From Lathyrus oleraceus (Eukaryota > Streptophyta > Magnoliopsida > Fabales > Fabaceae), in assembly GCF_024323335.1 (NCBI RefSeq), contig NC_066585.1, forward strand, positions 183,476,294-183,540,293: DNA of 64,000 nt. Reading direction: 5' to 3'. This document shows positions 30,193 through 41,645 of the stretch, one piece after another. Below the pieces are notes generated by a model that did no database searches, was not told the origin of the DNA, and saw only the letters and a list, made by a program, of their open reading frames with translations. Each line of letters begins with the position of its first letter. Position 1 is the first letter of the stretch. Made by a program: the position numbers and the translations under genes.

Positions 30193-33100
30193 ATGCACAT
30201 CACCGGATCCTATTGATAATGATTCTGCTATGGCTCACTTCGACTTCGAAAACCCAATCTTCCAAGCTGAAGAAGAGGGTGATGAAGACTGTGAACTCCC
30301 TGAAGAACTTGCCAGGCTGTTAAAGCAAGGGGAAAGGGTCATTCAACCACATCAAGAGTCTACTGAAGTGATTAATCTCGGCACCGAGGACGCCAAGAGA
30401 GAAATCAAGATAGGGGCTGCTTTGGAAGATGATGTGAAGAAAGGGCTGATTGAATTGCTGCAAGAATTTGTTGACATCTTCGTTTGGTCTTATCAGGACA
30501 TGCCAGGGCTTGACACAAATATTGTGGTACACCGTTTGCCTCTCAAAGAAGGTTGTCCTCCGGTCAAGCAGAAGCTCAGAAGAACAAGACCAGAGATGGC
30601 TGTAAAGATAAAGGAAGAAGTGCAGAAACAGTTGGATGCAGGGTTCCTAGCGGTTACCAATTATCCGCCATGGGTCGTAAATATTGTTCCAGTACCTAAG
30701 AAGGATGGAAAGGTACGGATGTGTGTTGACTACTGGGATCTGAACAGAGCCAGTCCTAAGGATGATTTCCCATTACCTCACATCGACGTTTTGGTGGATA
30801 ACACAACTCAGTTCTCGGTATTCTCCTTCATGGATGGCTTTTCTGGCTATAACCAAATCAAGATGGCACCAGAAGACATGGAGAAGACAACTTTCATAAC
30901 CCCGTGGGGCACCTTCTGCTACAAGGTGATGCCGTTTGGTCTGAAAAACGCTGGGGCAACATATCAACGAGCTATGGTGACTCTATTCCATGATATGATT
31001 CATCATGAAATCGAGGTTTATGTGGACGACATGATTGCCAAATCTCAGACAGAAGAAAAACATTTGGTGAATCTGCAGAAATTGTTTGAACGGTTAAGGA
31101 AATTCAAGTTGAGGCTTAATCCGAACAAGTGCACTTTCAGGATAAGATCTGGAAAGCTACTGGGTTTTATTGTTAGCGGAAAAGGGATTGAGGTGGATCC
31201 TGACAAAGTGAAAGCAATACAAGAAATGCCTGAGCCAAGAACAGAGAAGCAAGTCTGTGGTTTCTTAGGAAGGTTGAACTACATTACAAGGTTCATCTCT
31301 CACCTAACAGCCACGTGTGAGCCAATTTTCAAATTGTTGAGGAAAGATCAGGCTATCAGGTGGAATGACGATTGTCAAAGGGCTTTTGAAAAGATAAAAG
31401 AGTATTTGCAGAATCCCCCTATCCTCATGCCTCCAGTCCCAGGGAAACCGCTGATTATGTACTTGACAGTACTTGACAATTCTATGGGTTGTGTTCTCGG
31501 TCAACACGACGAGACAGGTAGAAAAGAGCATGCCATCTACTACCTGAGTAAAAAATTCACAGACTGCGAGTCGCGATACTCAATGCTTGAAAAGACATGT
31601 TGTGCACTTGCATGGGCTGCTAAGCGATTGAGACAATACATGCTGACTCACACAACCTTACTGATCTCCAAGATGGATCCAGTCAAGTATATATTCGAGA
31701 AGCCAGCTCTCACCGGAACGGTTGCTCGTTGGAAAATGGTATTGACAGAGTATGATATCCAGTATACATCCCAGAAAGCCATCAAGGGGAGTATTCTGTC
31801 AGACTATCTTGCTCAACAACCGATTGAAGACTATGAGCCAATGAAGTTTGATTTTCCAGATGAAGACATCATGTTCCTCAAGATGAAAGACTGTGAAGAG
31901 CCAGTTGTTGGGGAGGGACCTGATCCAGATGAAAAGTGGATTTTAACGTTTGATGGGGCCGTCAACGCCAAAGGAAGTGGAATTGGCGCTGTCATTACTA
32001 CTCCGAAAGGTGCCCACATGCCTTTCACCGCTCGTTTGACTTTTGAGTGCACAAATAATGAAGCTGAGTACGAGGCCTGTATCTTGGGTATTGAGCAAGC
32101 CATTGATTTGAGAATCAAGACTCTGGACATCTTCGGAGATTCAGCTCTAGTGATCAATCAAGTGAATGGTGATTGGAATACTCTCCAGCCCACTCTGGTC
32201 CCCTACAGAGATTACACGAGAAGACTGTTGACTTTCTTCACAACAGTAAAGCTGTATCATATACCTCGTGATGAGAACCAGATGGCAGATGCTCTTGCTA
32301 CTCTATCCTCCATGATCAAGGTGGTTCGGTGGAACCATGCTCCTAGGATCGATGTTATGCGCCTTGATAGGGCCGCGTATGTGTTTGCCGCTGAACTAAT
32401 AGTCGATGACAAGCCCTGGTATCACGATATCAAATGCTTTCTGAAGAATCAAGAGTACCCTGCAGGGGCATCCAACAATGACAGAAAGACTTTGAGAAGA
32501 TTGGCAGGCAGTTTCTTCTTGAACAAAGACGATGTGCTGTATAAGAGGAACTTCGACATGGTTTTGCTCAGATGCGTGGACAAACACGAGGCGGACATGT
32601 TAATGCAGGAAGTTCATGAAGGTTCCTTCGGTACTCATGCCGGCGGACATGCAATGGCTAAGAAATTGTTAAGGGTGGGTTATTACTGGATGACCATGGA
32701 ATTAGATTGTTTCAAGTATGCTCGGAAGTGCCATAAATGCCGGATTTATGCTGATAAGGTGCATGTACCGCCGAATCCTCTGAATGTGATGTCTTCGCTG
32801 TGGCCGTTTGCAATGTGGGGCATTGACATGATTGGAAAGATTGAGCCGACTGCTTCCAATGGGCATCGCTTCATCCTTGTTGCCATCGACTATTTCACCA
32901 AGTGGGTCGAAGCAGCATCGTTCGCGAATGTCACCAAACATGTGGTTGCCCGTTTCATTAAGAAAGAAATCATTTGTCGTTATGGGGTTCCCGAAAGAAT
33001 CATTACTGATAATGGTTCCAATCTCAATAACAAAATGATGAAGGAGTTGTGCCAGAACTTCAACATTCAACATCATAATTCTTCCCCTTATCGTCCTAAG

Positions 33101-33667
33101 ATGAACGGTGCTGTTGAGGCAGCAAATAAGAACATAAAGAAGATTGTGCAGAAGATGGTCGTTACGTACAGAGATTGGCATGAGATGCTACCCTTCGCCT
33201 TGCATGGGTACCGTACTTCAGTACGTACGTCGACCGGGGCCACCCCTTACTCCCTTGTGTATGGTATGGAAGCAGTCCTACCTGTTGAAGTGGAGATTCC
33301 TTCTCTAAGAGTCTTGTTGGATGTCAAGTTAGACGAAGCTGGATGGATTCGGACAAGGTTCAACGAGTTGAGTCTTATCGAAGAGAAGCGAATGGCAGCC
33401 ATTTGTCATGGGCAGTTGTATCAGAGTCGGATGAAGAGGACCTTTGATCAGAAAGTGCGTCCTCGTTGTTTCCAAGTCGGAGATTTAGTGTTGAAAAGGA
33501 TCCTTCCTCCTCAGACAGATCACAGGGGCAAGTGGACTCCTAACTATGAGGGACCATATATTGTCACTAAGATTTTTGATGGTGGAGCCTTAATGCTCGC
33601 AACTATGGATGGTGAAGACTTCACTTCCCCTGTGAACTCAGACGCAGTTAAAAAATACTTCGCATAA
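30193..33667 (+). CDS. Element A pol: RT, RNase H, archaeal-type RNase H, integrase
   Basis: The open frame begins at 30029; the exon is taken from 30193. Residue numbers are from 30029. RT carries Y331-V-D-D in the active site and F-S-G-Y-N-Q-I upstream. The Gypsy RNase H follows (about 480-600). A second, archaeal-like RNase H has D642 (F-D-G-A), E680 (E-A-E-Y-E-A), G-D-S-A-L-V and D-E-N-Q-M-A-D-A-L; this dual RNase H is a Tat-clade trait. Integrase has an HHCC finger (H-E-G-S-F-G-T-H ... C-H-K-C) and D933, D994, E1030, the last pair with 35 residues between. A G-P-Y module (E-G-P-Y-I-V) lies near the end, which reads K-K-Y-F-A. Oddities: Trp236 replaces the near-invariant Arg of the 'DYRDLN' motif, and Cys stands for Arg in Q-V-C-G-F-L-G-R-L-N-Y; both fit C-to-T changes at CG. 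Confidence 0.93.
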
Positions 33668-33677
33668 AATAGACCCG

Positions 33678-33866
33678 CTGGACAGTAAAAAGAATAGTCC
33701 AGGCAAAAATGGGCATCCCGACGAACCAAGAAAATGAAAAGGTTCGGGCAAAAATTAGGGATTTAAAAATGAAAAGATCGTACACCCGGTAAGTTGAAAA
33801 CCTGAAAAGGCAACTTAGGCAAAAATGGGTATCCCGGTGGATTGAAAACCCGAAAAGGGCGATCCA
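33678..33866 (+). ncRNA. Array of four stem-loops directly after pol (element A)
   Basis: Four hairpins follow the stop codon at 10-50 bp intervals: CTGGAC/GTCCAG (33678-33702), CGAACC/GGTTCG (33722-33746), AAGTTG/CAACTT (33791-33816) and GGATTG/CGATCC (33839-33865). The last two share an architecture: 6-bp outer stem, AAAA bulge on the 5' side only, a 3-bp GC-rich inner stem (CCT/AGG or CCC/GGG) and a GAAA or GAAAA loop. All four are followed by (A)GGCAAAA(A/G)T or GGGCAAAAAT. Element C has three related hairpins at the same place. Listed as a structured RNA element within the retrotransposon 3' UTR, not as a separate gene. Confidence 0.65.
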
Positions 33867-35040
33867 GGCAAAAGTTAGGGATTAAGCGAATGACTGCGTT
33901 CTGAGTTAGTTCTGAATCTCATCTCATGTCGGTGACTGGAAACTTTCAAAAGGGTAGGAAACAGTCCAATCACTTTTTCAAAAGGCTGATCATTTGGAGG
34001 ATCTTGAAGACGAGCGAGTCATAACAGAATTGGAACCCAGTAGAAATCCATTTCACATTGCCACTAGATTAATTTCTGTTTTGCGATTACCTCTTCCTAG
34101 GGATTGCTTCCTGATGTAAATGCCTATTCAGAGGCCATTCAATCAATAAAATCATGTTATTCAGTATATCTCTGTTTTCATTTTCATTTTACTATTTTGT
34201 CTGCAAAAATGACGTCCGAATTTTTGATAAAACATTGCATCATGACATATAAGGGCTTTACAGGTATATGCTTAATAAACATTTAAAGTTGCTTTGAATT
34301 TTAAGTGCTTTGGATCATCTATTCAGAACAGATACCCTCGGGGTATTTCCTAAGCATGTGTGTCAGACTATACACTCCCCAACGGAGTTGACAGTACCAG
34401 ACTGTATCTTCCCAGCAGAAGCAGTTGCTCCTCAGGGTTCGATGCCAGATCGATGTTTCAATCCCAGATCGATGATCTCTTTCCTGGAAGCATAACCTCG
34501 GTACCGTGTCGGTGTTTGCTCCCCCTACTGAGTCATCTCTCGTAGATTATGGTTTCCAGAACCACTATCGCTTTCCCCAACAACAGGTTTGCAGCGCTGT
34601 TCTCTCCCCAGTCAGAGTCTCGGTATCTCGTCATTGCCAGAACACCGCGTGGCCGGTCATTTCCCCACATAGTTCATTATGCTGTGCATCTCCAACAGTA
34701 GTGCCGGGGTCCAGAAGATTGTGATCATTTCCCCAACAGGATTCCTTGCTTCGGCTTGGCATTTTCCCCAGCATTTCGCATCCCTGCATGTAGAATCATA
34801 TTGCATTGCATCCTCCCAAATCGCGTAGCATTTCCATTTTCATGGAGCATTACGCCATCGCAAAATTCAAACATACGCATGTAAGCATAAAACATTCTCG
34901 GTATCCCAAGTGATAAGCCAGAAGTTTGTTTCCGGTGCTCAGACTGAAAGTTTGTTCATGACTTATTATCCCCAGCATGGGTCGTCGGCCCACGTGCCGC
35001 CTCAATTATTATTGTTCCCTATTTCTGCCGATGCTGACAG
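33867..35040 (+). other. 3' UTR of element A, first part
   Basis: No conserved open frame. The stretch 34320-34900 is rich in TTCCCCA(A/G)CA-type short repeats (for example 34577, 34725, 34768). Long 3' UTRs of this kind are normal for Ogre. Confidence 0.6.
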
Positions 35041-35700
35041 GCATGAAGTTTCCGGTATCCAGACCGAAGTGGCATTCAGGCCAGTTTCCGATTTTCAGAT
35101 CGAAGAAGTTTCCGACATTCAGGTCGATGCAACTTGTGGCATTCAGGCCAGTTTCCGGTATCCAGACCGAAGTGGCATTCAGGCCAGTTTCCGATTTTCA
35201 GATCGAAGAAGTTTCCGACATTCAGGTCGATGTAACTTGTGGCATTCAGGCCAGTTTCCGGTATCCAGACCGAAGTGGCATTCAGGCCAGTTTCCGATTT
35301 TCAGATCTAAGAAGTTTCCGACATTCAGGTCGATGCAACTTGTGGCATTCAGGCCAGTTTCCGGTATCCAGACCGAAGTGGCATTCAGGCCGGTTTTCGA
35401 TTTTCAGATCGAAGAAGTTTTCGACATTCAGGTCGATGCAACTTGTGGCATTCAGGCCAGTTTCCGGTATCCAGACCGAAGTGGCATTCAGGCCAGTTTT
35501 CGATTTTCAGATCGAAGAAGTTTCCGACATTCAGGTCGATGCAACTTGTGGCATTCAGGCCAGTTTCCGGTATCCAGACCGAAGTGGCATTCAGGCCAGT
35601 TTTCGATTTTCAGATCGAAGAAGTTTCCGACGATCAAGTCGAAGTACTTGTGGCATTCAGGCCAGTTTTCCGATTTCCAGATCGAAGTGGTGTTCAGACC
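35041..35700 (+). repeat. 103-bp tandem array in the 3' UTR of element A
   Basis: The word AACTTGTGGCATTCAGGCC recurs at 35131, 35234, 35337, 35440 and 35543, exactly 103 bp apart, with a diverged unit at each end. Units contain GTTTCCGGTATCCAGACCG and TTTTCAGATC(G/T)AAGAAG. Because 103 is not a multiple of three, the same peptides cycle through all three frames, which produces long overlapping but meaningless open frames (34910-35751). Tandem repeats in this hypervariable 3' UTR position are known in Ogre elements and have given rise to satellites. Confidence 0.93.
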
Positions 35701-36023
35701 AGATTTCCGGTGATTAGACCAACATTGATACTCTCATATTCCGATGCTTAGTGTTCAGACTAATGTGCGGCGTTCAGGCCATGGGTATTCCTGTGTTACC
35801 ATTTATTTTGGTATCCAGGTCAACTTTCTGTTTCGGTACTCAGGCCGAATTTCACTGTACCAGACGGATTCTTCTTTTGAGATTGCTTCTTTGCCGATTC
35901 TGACAGGCATTGTTAATTATTTCATAGGGATTCAGGATCAAAATCTGGGTCTTCTTAGTATTTAACCATCTCCCACTATGATCATATGAAGAACGTCCTG
36001 CTTCATATTCTCTAGTTTAAGAC
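35701..36023 (+). other. 3' UTR of element A, last part
   Basis: Decayed continuation of the ATTCAGGCC/TCCAGGTC words, then unique sequence up to the polypurine tract. No gene. Confidence 0.5.
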
Positions 36024-36040
36024 GCTTAAATAGGGGCAAC
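36024..36040 (+). promoter_or_regulatory. Polypurine tract of element A
   Basis: CTTAAATAGGGGCAAC immediately before the 3' LTR. Element C has CTTAAATAGGGGCAGC at the equivalent place (51284-51299, minus strand), so the tract is conserved. It would prime plus-strand DNA synthesis. Confidence 0.75.
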
Positions 36041-36794
36041 TGTCATACCCCGATTTTGGTCCTGAATTTTTTATGTTTTTTTTATTTTTGTTTAGCATGC
36101 TTGGCCTAACCTTACTTTGGTTTTATATGAGGATTGGTCTTGGTCCAAAGTCATGGTGTTGTTCATGTGATTGTTAATACACATATGGTCTTGGTCATCC
36201 AAACAACCAACCTTCTTGTGTCACAAGCCAATTGCCAATCATGCCACTTGATTCATAAATATCCCTTTCAAATCCTAATCTTATACCATCATTTCATGGC
36301 CCTGTTAACATATATTGCCTGTCAAGTTATGTTCTTTTTTTAAAAAAAGTCAAGCATTCAAGTCATAAATAAACCAATGGTAAAACCAAATTTCAAATCA
36401 TTTTTCAAACCATTTCAATCCATTTCATGTCATTTTAAGCCATTACATTTGATTCCACACAAGAAAATACAAGTCTTGACATTTTTGAGCAAATGTTGAT
36501 TTTGGTCACTAGTTGACTTTTCGGTCAACTTTGACCAAAGTCAATCCAAAATCAAAAAAAAAAAAAGCCCTAAATTTCACCATAACCATTTATTCAATGT
36601 CCATTTACAAAGAAAATTGAATTTTGACCATTTTGTTGACTTTGGTCAACAGTTGACTTTTTGGTCAACTTTGACCAAAGTTAACCTTCCTATTTTTGAC
36701 CCTCTCAAACCTAATCTAATCCGTTTTAGCCTTGATTCACCATCCAAGAGTCTTGTGTGATGAGTTTGACTTTGTATCTTCTTGGCCAAGTAAC

Positions 36795-37186
36795 TTATCT
36801 CATGTTAACCTCATATGCAACTTGTCTTTGTTGTAAACTAGGCAATTCCGTTGTAACCTTTAGGCTTACATTGACAGCATTCTTCTGACCGGCAAGAAAT
36901 GCATCTAAGTCCTTGACTGGTACATCAAAAAACAGCACCCTGCCCATCTGCAGTTAGAGCAAGACCTTGCACCCCGTCAACCTTATCCTCAGGTATGAAT
37001 CTCCTCAGGGTTCCAAATGCGAAGGACGGGGTGAACATGGGTTTTCCTCCCTCAAGAAGTAGTGTAACGTAATTCTCCATGGAAGTCAGCAATGATCTTT
37101 TCTTTACCTCGGTATACCCAACAGCCTTGGCAAGAGCTTTTGCAAGTAACTCAACAGCTGTTAAACCAGAGTTGTTCAATAATTCC
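36795..37186 (-). pseudogene. Captured DEAD-box helicase fragment, 3' LTR copy
   Basis: Copy of 18509-18900 with only a few substitutions. Here the open frame runs one codon block further (..A-D-G-Q-G-A-V-F) before the same T-run frameshift near 36930. Both LTR copies carry the frameshift, so it predates this insertion. Same RH7/PRH75-like GUCT identity, antisense to the element. Confidence 0.75.
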
Positions 37187-39832
37187 TGCAGCAGCCATGA
37201 TTTTACCACCAAGTAGCAGCAACAGCCTGCAAAACCGGTTGATACATGCCATGGAAGTATGTCCAAATGTTCATGATGGGAAGCATATACCAAGTCCAAG
37301 TAGCCTACAAAATACTGCACCAAGCAAATGTCAAGTATCATACCATAATTGTCCATGTGCATTAGCATGTTGCAAGGATGCAATTGACATTGAACCAGTC
37401 ATGTTTGCTGCAGCAGTCACGATAGCAACAAACCCTACATCATGGAAATGCAAAGCATCAAGCCATCATGCATAAGCTATTAAAGGTCAACCAAAACAAT
37501 GTAATAATCACAGACCATGAGATACATAAATCAGAGTAGATGGGCATGGAACTAGCTGATAGAAACTTGATCCTGCATATGGGAATTGAAACCAATTCAT
37601 GCGACCAAAAGTTCTTAGTACAGGCTATCCAAGGATGCATCAGTCCTGGTACATGAGCAAACTCAGCACTAAACAAAAGAGAGTCAGTGGAAAGCCATGA
37701 GCATAATACCTGTTAAACCAGACCACACATCATGGTCTAAGTACAAGCCCTTGAAACCTAGTCCAATATAAACTTGGAGCAAGCAGCAAGTTGCAGAAGC
37801 AAGTTGAACAGGGCAAAATCTACTGAACCAAAACATCAGCAGACCCTATTTCCACTACCCTTATACAATAGCCTTGTCTTAAATCCTTATTGCCCTCATG
37901 AAGATATACTGCAAGGCTACCCAAGTCAGAACCTACTGCACAACCACCTGCCATTGTACATGCCAACAAGCCCTACTATGCTCAGTTTCTGGTGAGCTTT
38001 GATATGTAGAGATGTTAGACTCCAAAAAGGTAATATGAAATTAACTGTGGGAAGGATTCCTTTGTCTGCAAGAAAAGCATGCCAAAATGATGTTGAACAT
38101 CTTCAGCATCCCAAAACAGATGATTGGCATGTTGAAGTTGCAGTCCCTAGAACACATACTGTAGTGGAATTCCATAATGAAGAATTTGAGACTAGTTCTG
38201 TCACCAAGCTCACCAATTTCACTGCAGTAAAAAAGGTAGAGTAATTAGCCAAAGCAGTAAAAAGTCAGAAAAATTCCCAAATTAGAATTAAGACAAAAAT
38301 AAGGAAGAAAGCACAAGCTCAGAATACCATTTTCGGTTTTAGCATCAACAGGGCGATTTGATTCTGAGAACATCCAAAGTGCTTTGCAGAGTTACTCTTC
38401 TGGAACATCAAAGACCCCCTTGGAAACCCTAATCAGGAGAACATAAATAGAGAGGGTGAGCAAATCAGTAAAGGGGCGAAATTGAAACTTAAAAGCAAAA
38501 CAAAAACTCTAAATCCCAGAAGCCAAAGTAAAAGGCCAGTATTGGAAGAGAGGAGATAGATTCAAGCTCACCTGATTCATTGTCGACGCCAAAGGTGAGA
38601 TTCCCGCTTGACTTCTCTCTTTAAAACCATGGGTTTGCACTCTCTCTGGTTAACGAGGTTGAGCGATTGAGAGAGATGCTGAGGGTAAGCGACGAGAGCG
38701 ATTGAGAGAGATGCTGAGGGTAAGCGACGAGAGCGATTGAGAGAGATTTCTTCGAGTTTGGGAGCGAGTTCGTGAGAGGAGAGAGCGAGCTTGCCGAGAG
38801 CGTGAGATGGGGAGAGAACGAGTCTGTATCTTTTCCAATTTATTTTTTTCTTTTCTTTAATTCATTTTAAATAGAATAGGTTTTTGAAAATATTAAAGGT
38901 TTTGCTTAGAATTCCTAGGTTTAGTTAATAATTATTTTTATGTTTTCAACTTATCCCCCATTAAAAAACCCAACAGCCAAGCGGTTGGGATTTATTAGGA
39001 TAGTCCAACAGGTTCTTTTTTTTATTAGTTTCTTTATTTTAATTCCTTTTTTTAATTTATCTTAGTTTATATATTTAAAGTAGCATCAAAATAATAAATA
39101 ACCATGAGTGGTCTGGTGGAGAAGGGTAGTATCATAGTCTTGAGTGGGGTGGGTTTAATACTCATGTGTAGCATTTTTTTTAGTATTTTATTTTTCTTTT
39201 AGCATTTTATTTTCTTTTAGTATTTTATTTCTTTTAACATTTTTTGTTATGTTTATGCTTTATTATTTTCATAGTTTCATTATCATAACATAGATTTGTT
39301 TTCTTTTAATTTCGTCATTCATTCAAAACCATTTTTAAATTATAAAAATCATACTTTTCTCGATTCAATGTCGAGCCCATTTTCCATACCCTTGTAAGTC
39401 GATTGCTTTTTAAGCGTCGCCATCAACCTCACATAGCTTACTCTTGGGCTTTCTTACAATGAGCCGGTTCTCTTGCACTTACACTCATATTTCGCATCAT
39501 TTGTTTGGGCCTGATCTAATTATTTCATGATTTTTGCCAACCCCCATTCATAACAAATGTACCCCACTTCCCCAATGTGTATATAATGTTGTATTGCTTT
39601 ATTTCTCTATTTGTTTTAGACACTTACCAAAGAGTAAAATCCACCATTTCTGAAAAAATACAAAAATATGACTCGATCCAACGTCGAGTATTTTCTCAAT
39701 AAACAAATCAATTCATTTCGCCCTCCTATTCTATTCCTTTTCTTTCAAACTTTCATCAAATGCTTGATTCAACGTCAAGCCATTTTCTCTAATAAAAACT
39801 CAAAAAATATTAATTCATAGTCAAGACTTTTT
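37187..39832 (+). other. Middle part of element A 3' LTR
   Basis: Counterpart of 18901-21546; no protein recognised. The conserved block lies at 39389-39463. Confidence 0.5.
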
Positions 39833-40542
39833 CAATAAAGATGGAAGTGGAACACGGTGTATACCACGCACTCCTGAGACTAGGATTCGAGATGTATATC
39901 TCGCCAATCCTAGCTCTCGCCATCATCCAATTTATCCACTTTGCTCTATCAAACACTCATTCAAATCTTTCTCAAACGTCCATCAATACTTGATCTAGGT
40001 CAAGTCATTTTCACAACAAAACTCAAAATACCTAATTCTCATTTAATACCTTTTTTCAATAAAGATGGAAATGGAACATGGTGTATACCATGCACTCCTG
40101 AGACTAGGATTCGAGATGTATATCTCGCCAATCCTAGCTCTCGCCATCATCCAATTTATCCACTTTGCTCTATCAAACACTCATTCAAATCTTTCTCAAA
40201 CGTCCATCAATACTTAATCTAGGTCAAGTCATTTTCACAACAAAAATCAAAATACCTAATTCTCATTTAATACATTTTTTCAATAAAGATGGAAATGGAA
40301 CATGGTGTATACCATGCACTCCTGAGACTAGGATTCGAGATGTATATCTCGCTCATCCAAGTTCTCGCCGTCATCTAAAATTGTCAATGCGGTTTCTTCA
40401 AACCCTTTCTCAATCAAATTCAAAAATACTTAATCTCTATTAAACACTTTTGCAAATAAAGATGGAAATGGAACATGGTGTATACCATGCACTCTTGAGG
40501 CTAGGATTCGAGATGTATATCTCGCCAATCCTAGTTCTCGCC
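39833..40542 (+). repeat. 224-bp tandem array in the 3' LTR
   Basis: Same array as 21547-22256. Its second unit carries GCCAATCCTAGCTCTCG where the 5' LTR has GCTCATCCAAGTTCTCG, making it identical there to unit 1. Confidence 0.88.
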
Positions 40543-41645
40543 ATCACTCAAAGCACATCCAACCAATCAAACTCTTTTTTTCTCGCCGCCGTGCGACCAA
40601 TCAAAAACCTTTTAAAATGAAAGATGTATTGTCATAAGAGATACAAAACAATGTTTCGGCCACGATTGTTGAGTAGAGATAGTTGACGCTTTTCCGAATG
40701 TAGATTTGCAAATCCTAACACCTAAGTACATATTGCATGACAACTCTAGGGCAAAGCTTCCCCATTTCTTTTAGACCTTCCGTGCGTCTCCGATCTTGTG
40801 GTATGTCAATCCGTCCTATTGCAAAGAGGTAACTGCCTAAGACTCGATTCAGCGAGCTGCGACACCTGCTGCTAGGACGTGAACACATTGCCCACTCTCC
40901 TTTGACACAACTGGTGTCTTCCTTTGTAAGTCCATGTTCAGATGGCAATCCCTATGTAGCCGAACTACGGCAACTCTGATTCTCATATTCAGATGAAATA
41001 CGTAGGCACAAGATGCGATGTCTTGCCGAGTTTGACTAACAACTAACAACTAATCCTTGTTTGCTTTCGCCCTCGTTGCGATCCTTTCTCCCGCCCTCGT
41101 TGCGATCGAGACCTTCCCTTTCTCTTGCCCTAGTTGCAATCGAGACCTTTGTTCCCGTCGTTAGCTGAACTACGTTTTGCTCTGATTCTCATTCCCGATG
41201 AGATACGTAGGCATAAGACGCGATGTCTTAGCGAGCACACATCTCTTTCACCCATAGCTAGCCGAGCTACGAAGACTCTGATTCTCATTCCAGATGAGAT
41301 ACGTATGCAATGGATGCGATATCTGTGCGAGTCATTTTCTTTGACCCTTTCTTTTAGTAAATAGTACATTAGATAAACACACACCCTCTAGACAAGAACA
41401 AGAAGAGTGGATCCCGTAGAGTACTACGGATGCGTAGGGGTGCTAATACCTTCCCTTCGCATAATCGACTCCCGAACCTAAGATTTGGTTGCGAGACCTT
41501 GTCTTTTCCTTTCCTCTCTTCAGGTTTACTTCGAGCGTTTCCTTTCCCTCCTTTGGGATAAATAACGCACGGTGGCGACTCTTCTGTCACTTCTTTCTCG
41601 CCGGTTGTTTTTTTTCGCACCTCTGTATTTTTTCAGGTTGCGACA

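Larger units (their letters stand above)
17747..41645 (+). mobile_element. Element A: nearly complete Ogre (Ty3/gypsy, Tat clade) retrotransposon
   Basis: 23,899 bp, bounded by direct LTRs of about 5.6 kb beginning TGTCATACCCCGATTTTG and ending ...GGTTGCGACA. Internal order: primer site (23362), leader, ORF1, gag, protease, intron, RT-RNase H-RNase H-integrase, long 3' UTR with a stem-loop array and a 103-bp tandem array, polypurine tract (about 36024). Length, giant LTRs, an extra ORF before gag and an intron before RT are the published hallmarks of Ogre elements. Flanking five bases are GCTTG (17742-17746) and ACTTG (41646-41650), a target duplication with one mismatch. It interrupts the gag of element B. 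LTRs differ by roughly 30 substitutions and a few indels by eye (about 0.5%), indicating a recent insertion. Coding lesions are listed under gag, protease and pol. Confidence 0.93.
36041..41645 (+). repeat. 3' LTR of element A
   Basis: 5,605 bp, same content as the 5' LTR. By eye about 30 single-base differences plus small indels: an 11-bp difference at 36610 (slippage of a CAAAGAAA direct repeat), two or three A/T run lengths, and a clustered patch at about 40126-40143 explained by exchange between tandem units. It ends at 41645 and element B's gag continues at once. Confidence 0.93.

Noticed and set aside
30193..33667. Integrated plant pararetrovirus (caulimovirid) polymerase
   Set aside because: An integrase with D,D35E, flanking LTRs, a primer site and a near-match TSD identify a Ty3/gypsy retrotransposon.
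35041..35700. CRISPR-like array
   Set aside because: Units are contiguous 103-bp tandem copies without unique spacers, and the context is a plant retrotransposon 3' UTR.
34910..35751. Three overlapping long open frames (up to 267 codons) that look like a repetitive protein
   Set aside because: They are the 103-bp tandem array read in three frames; the same words rotate through the frames and no frame is favoured.
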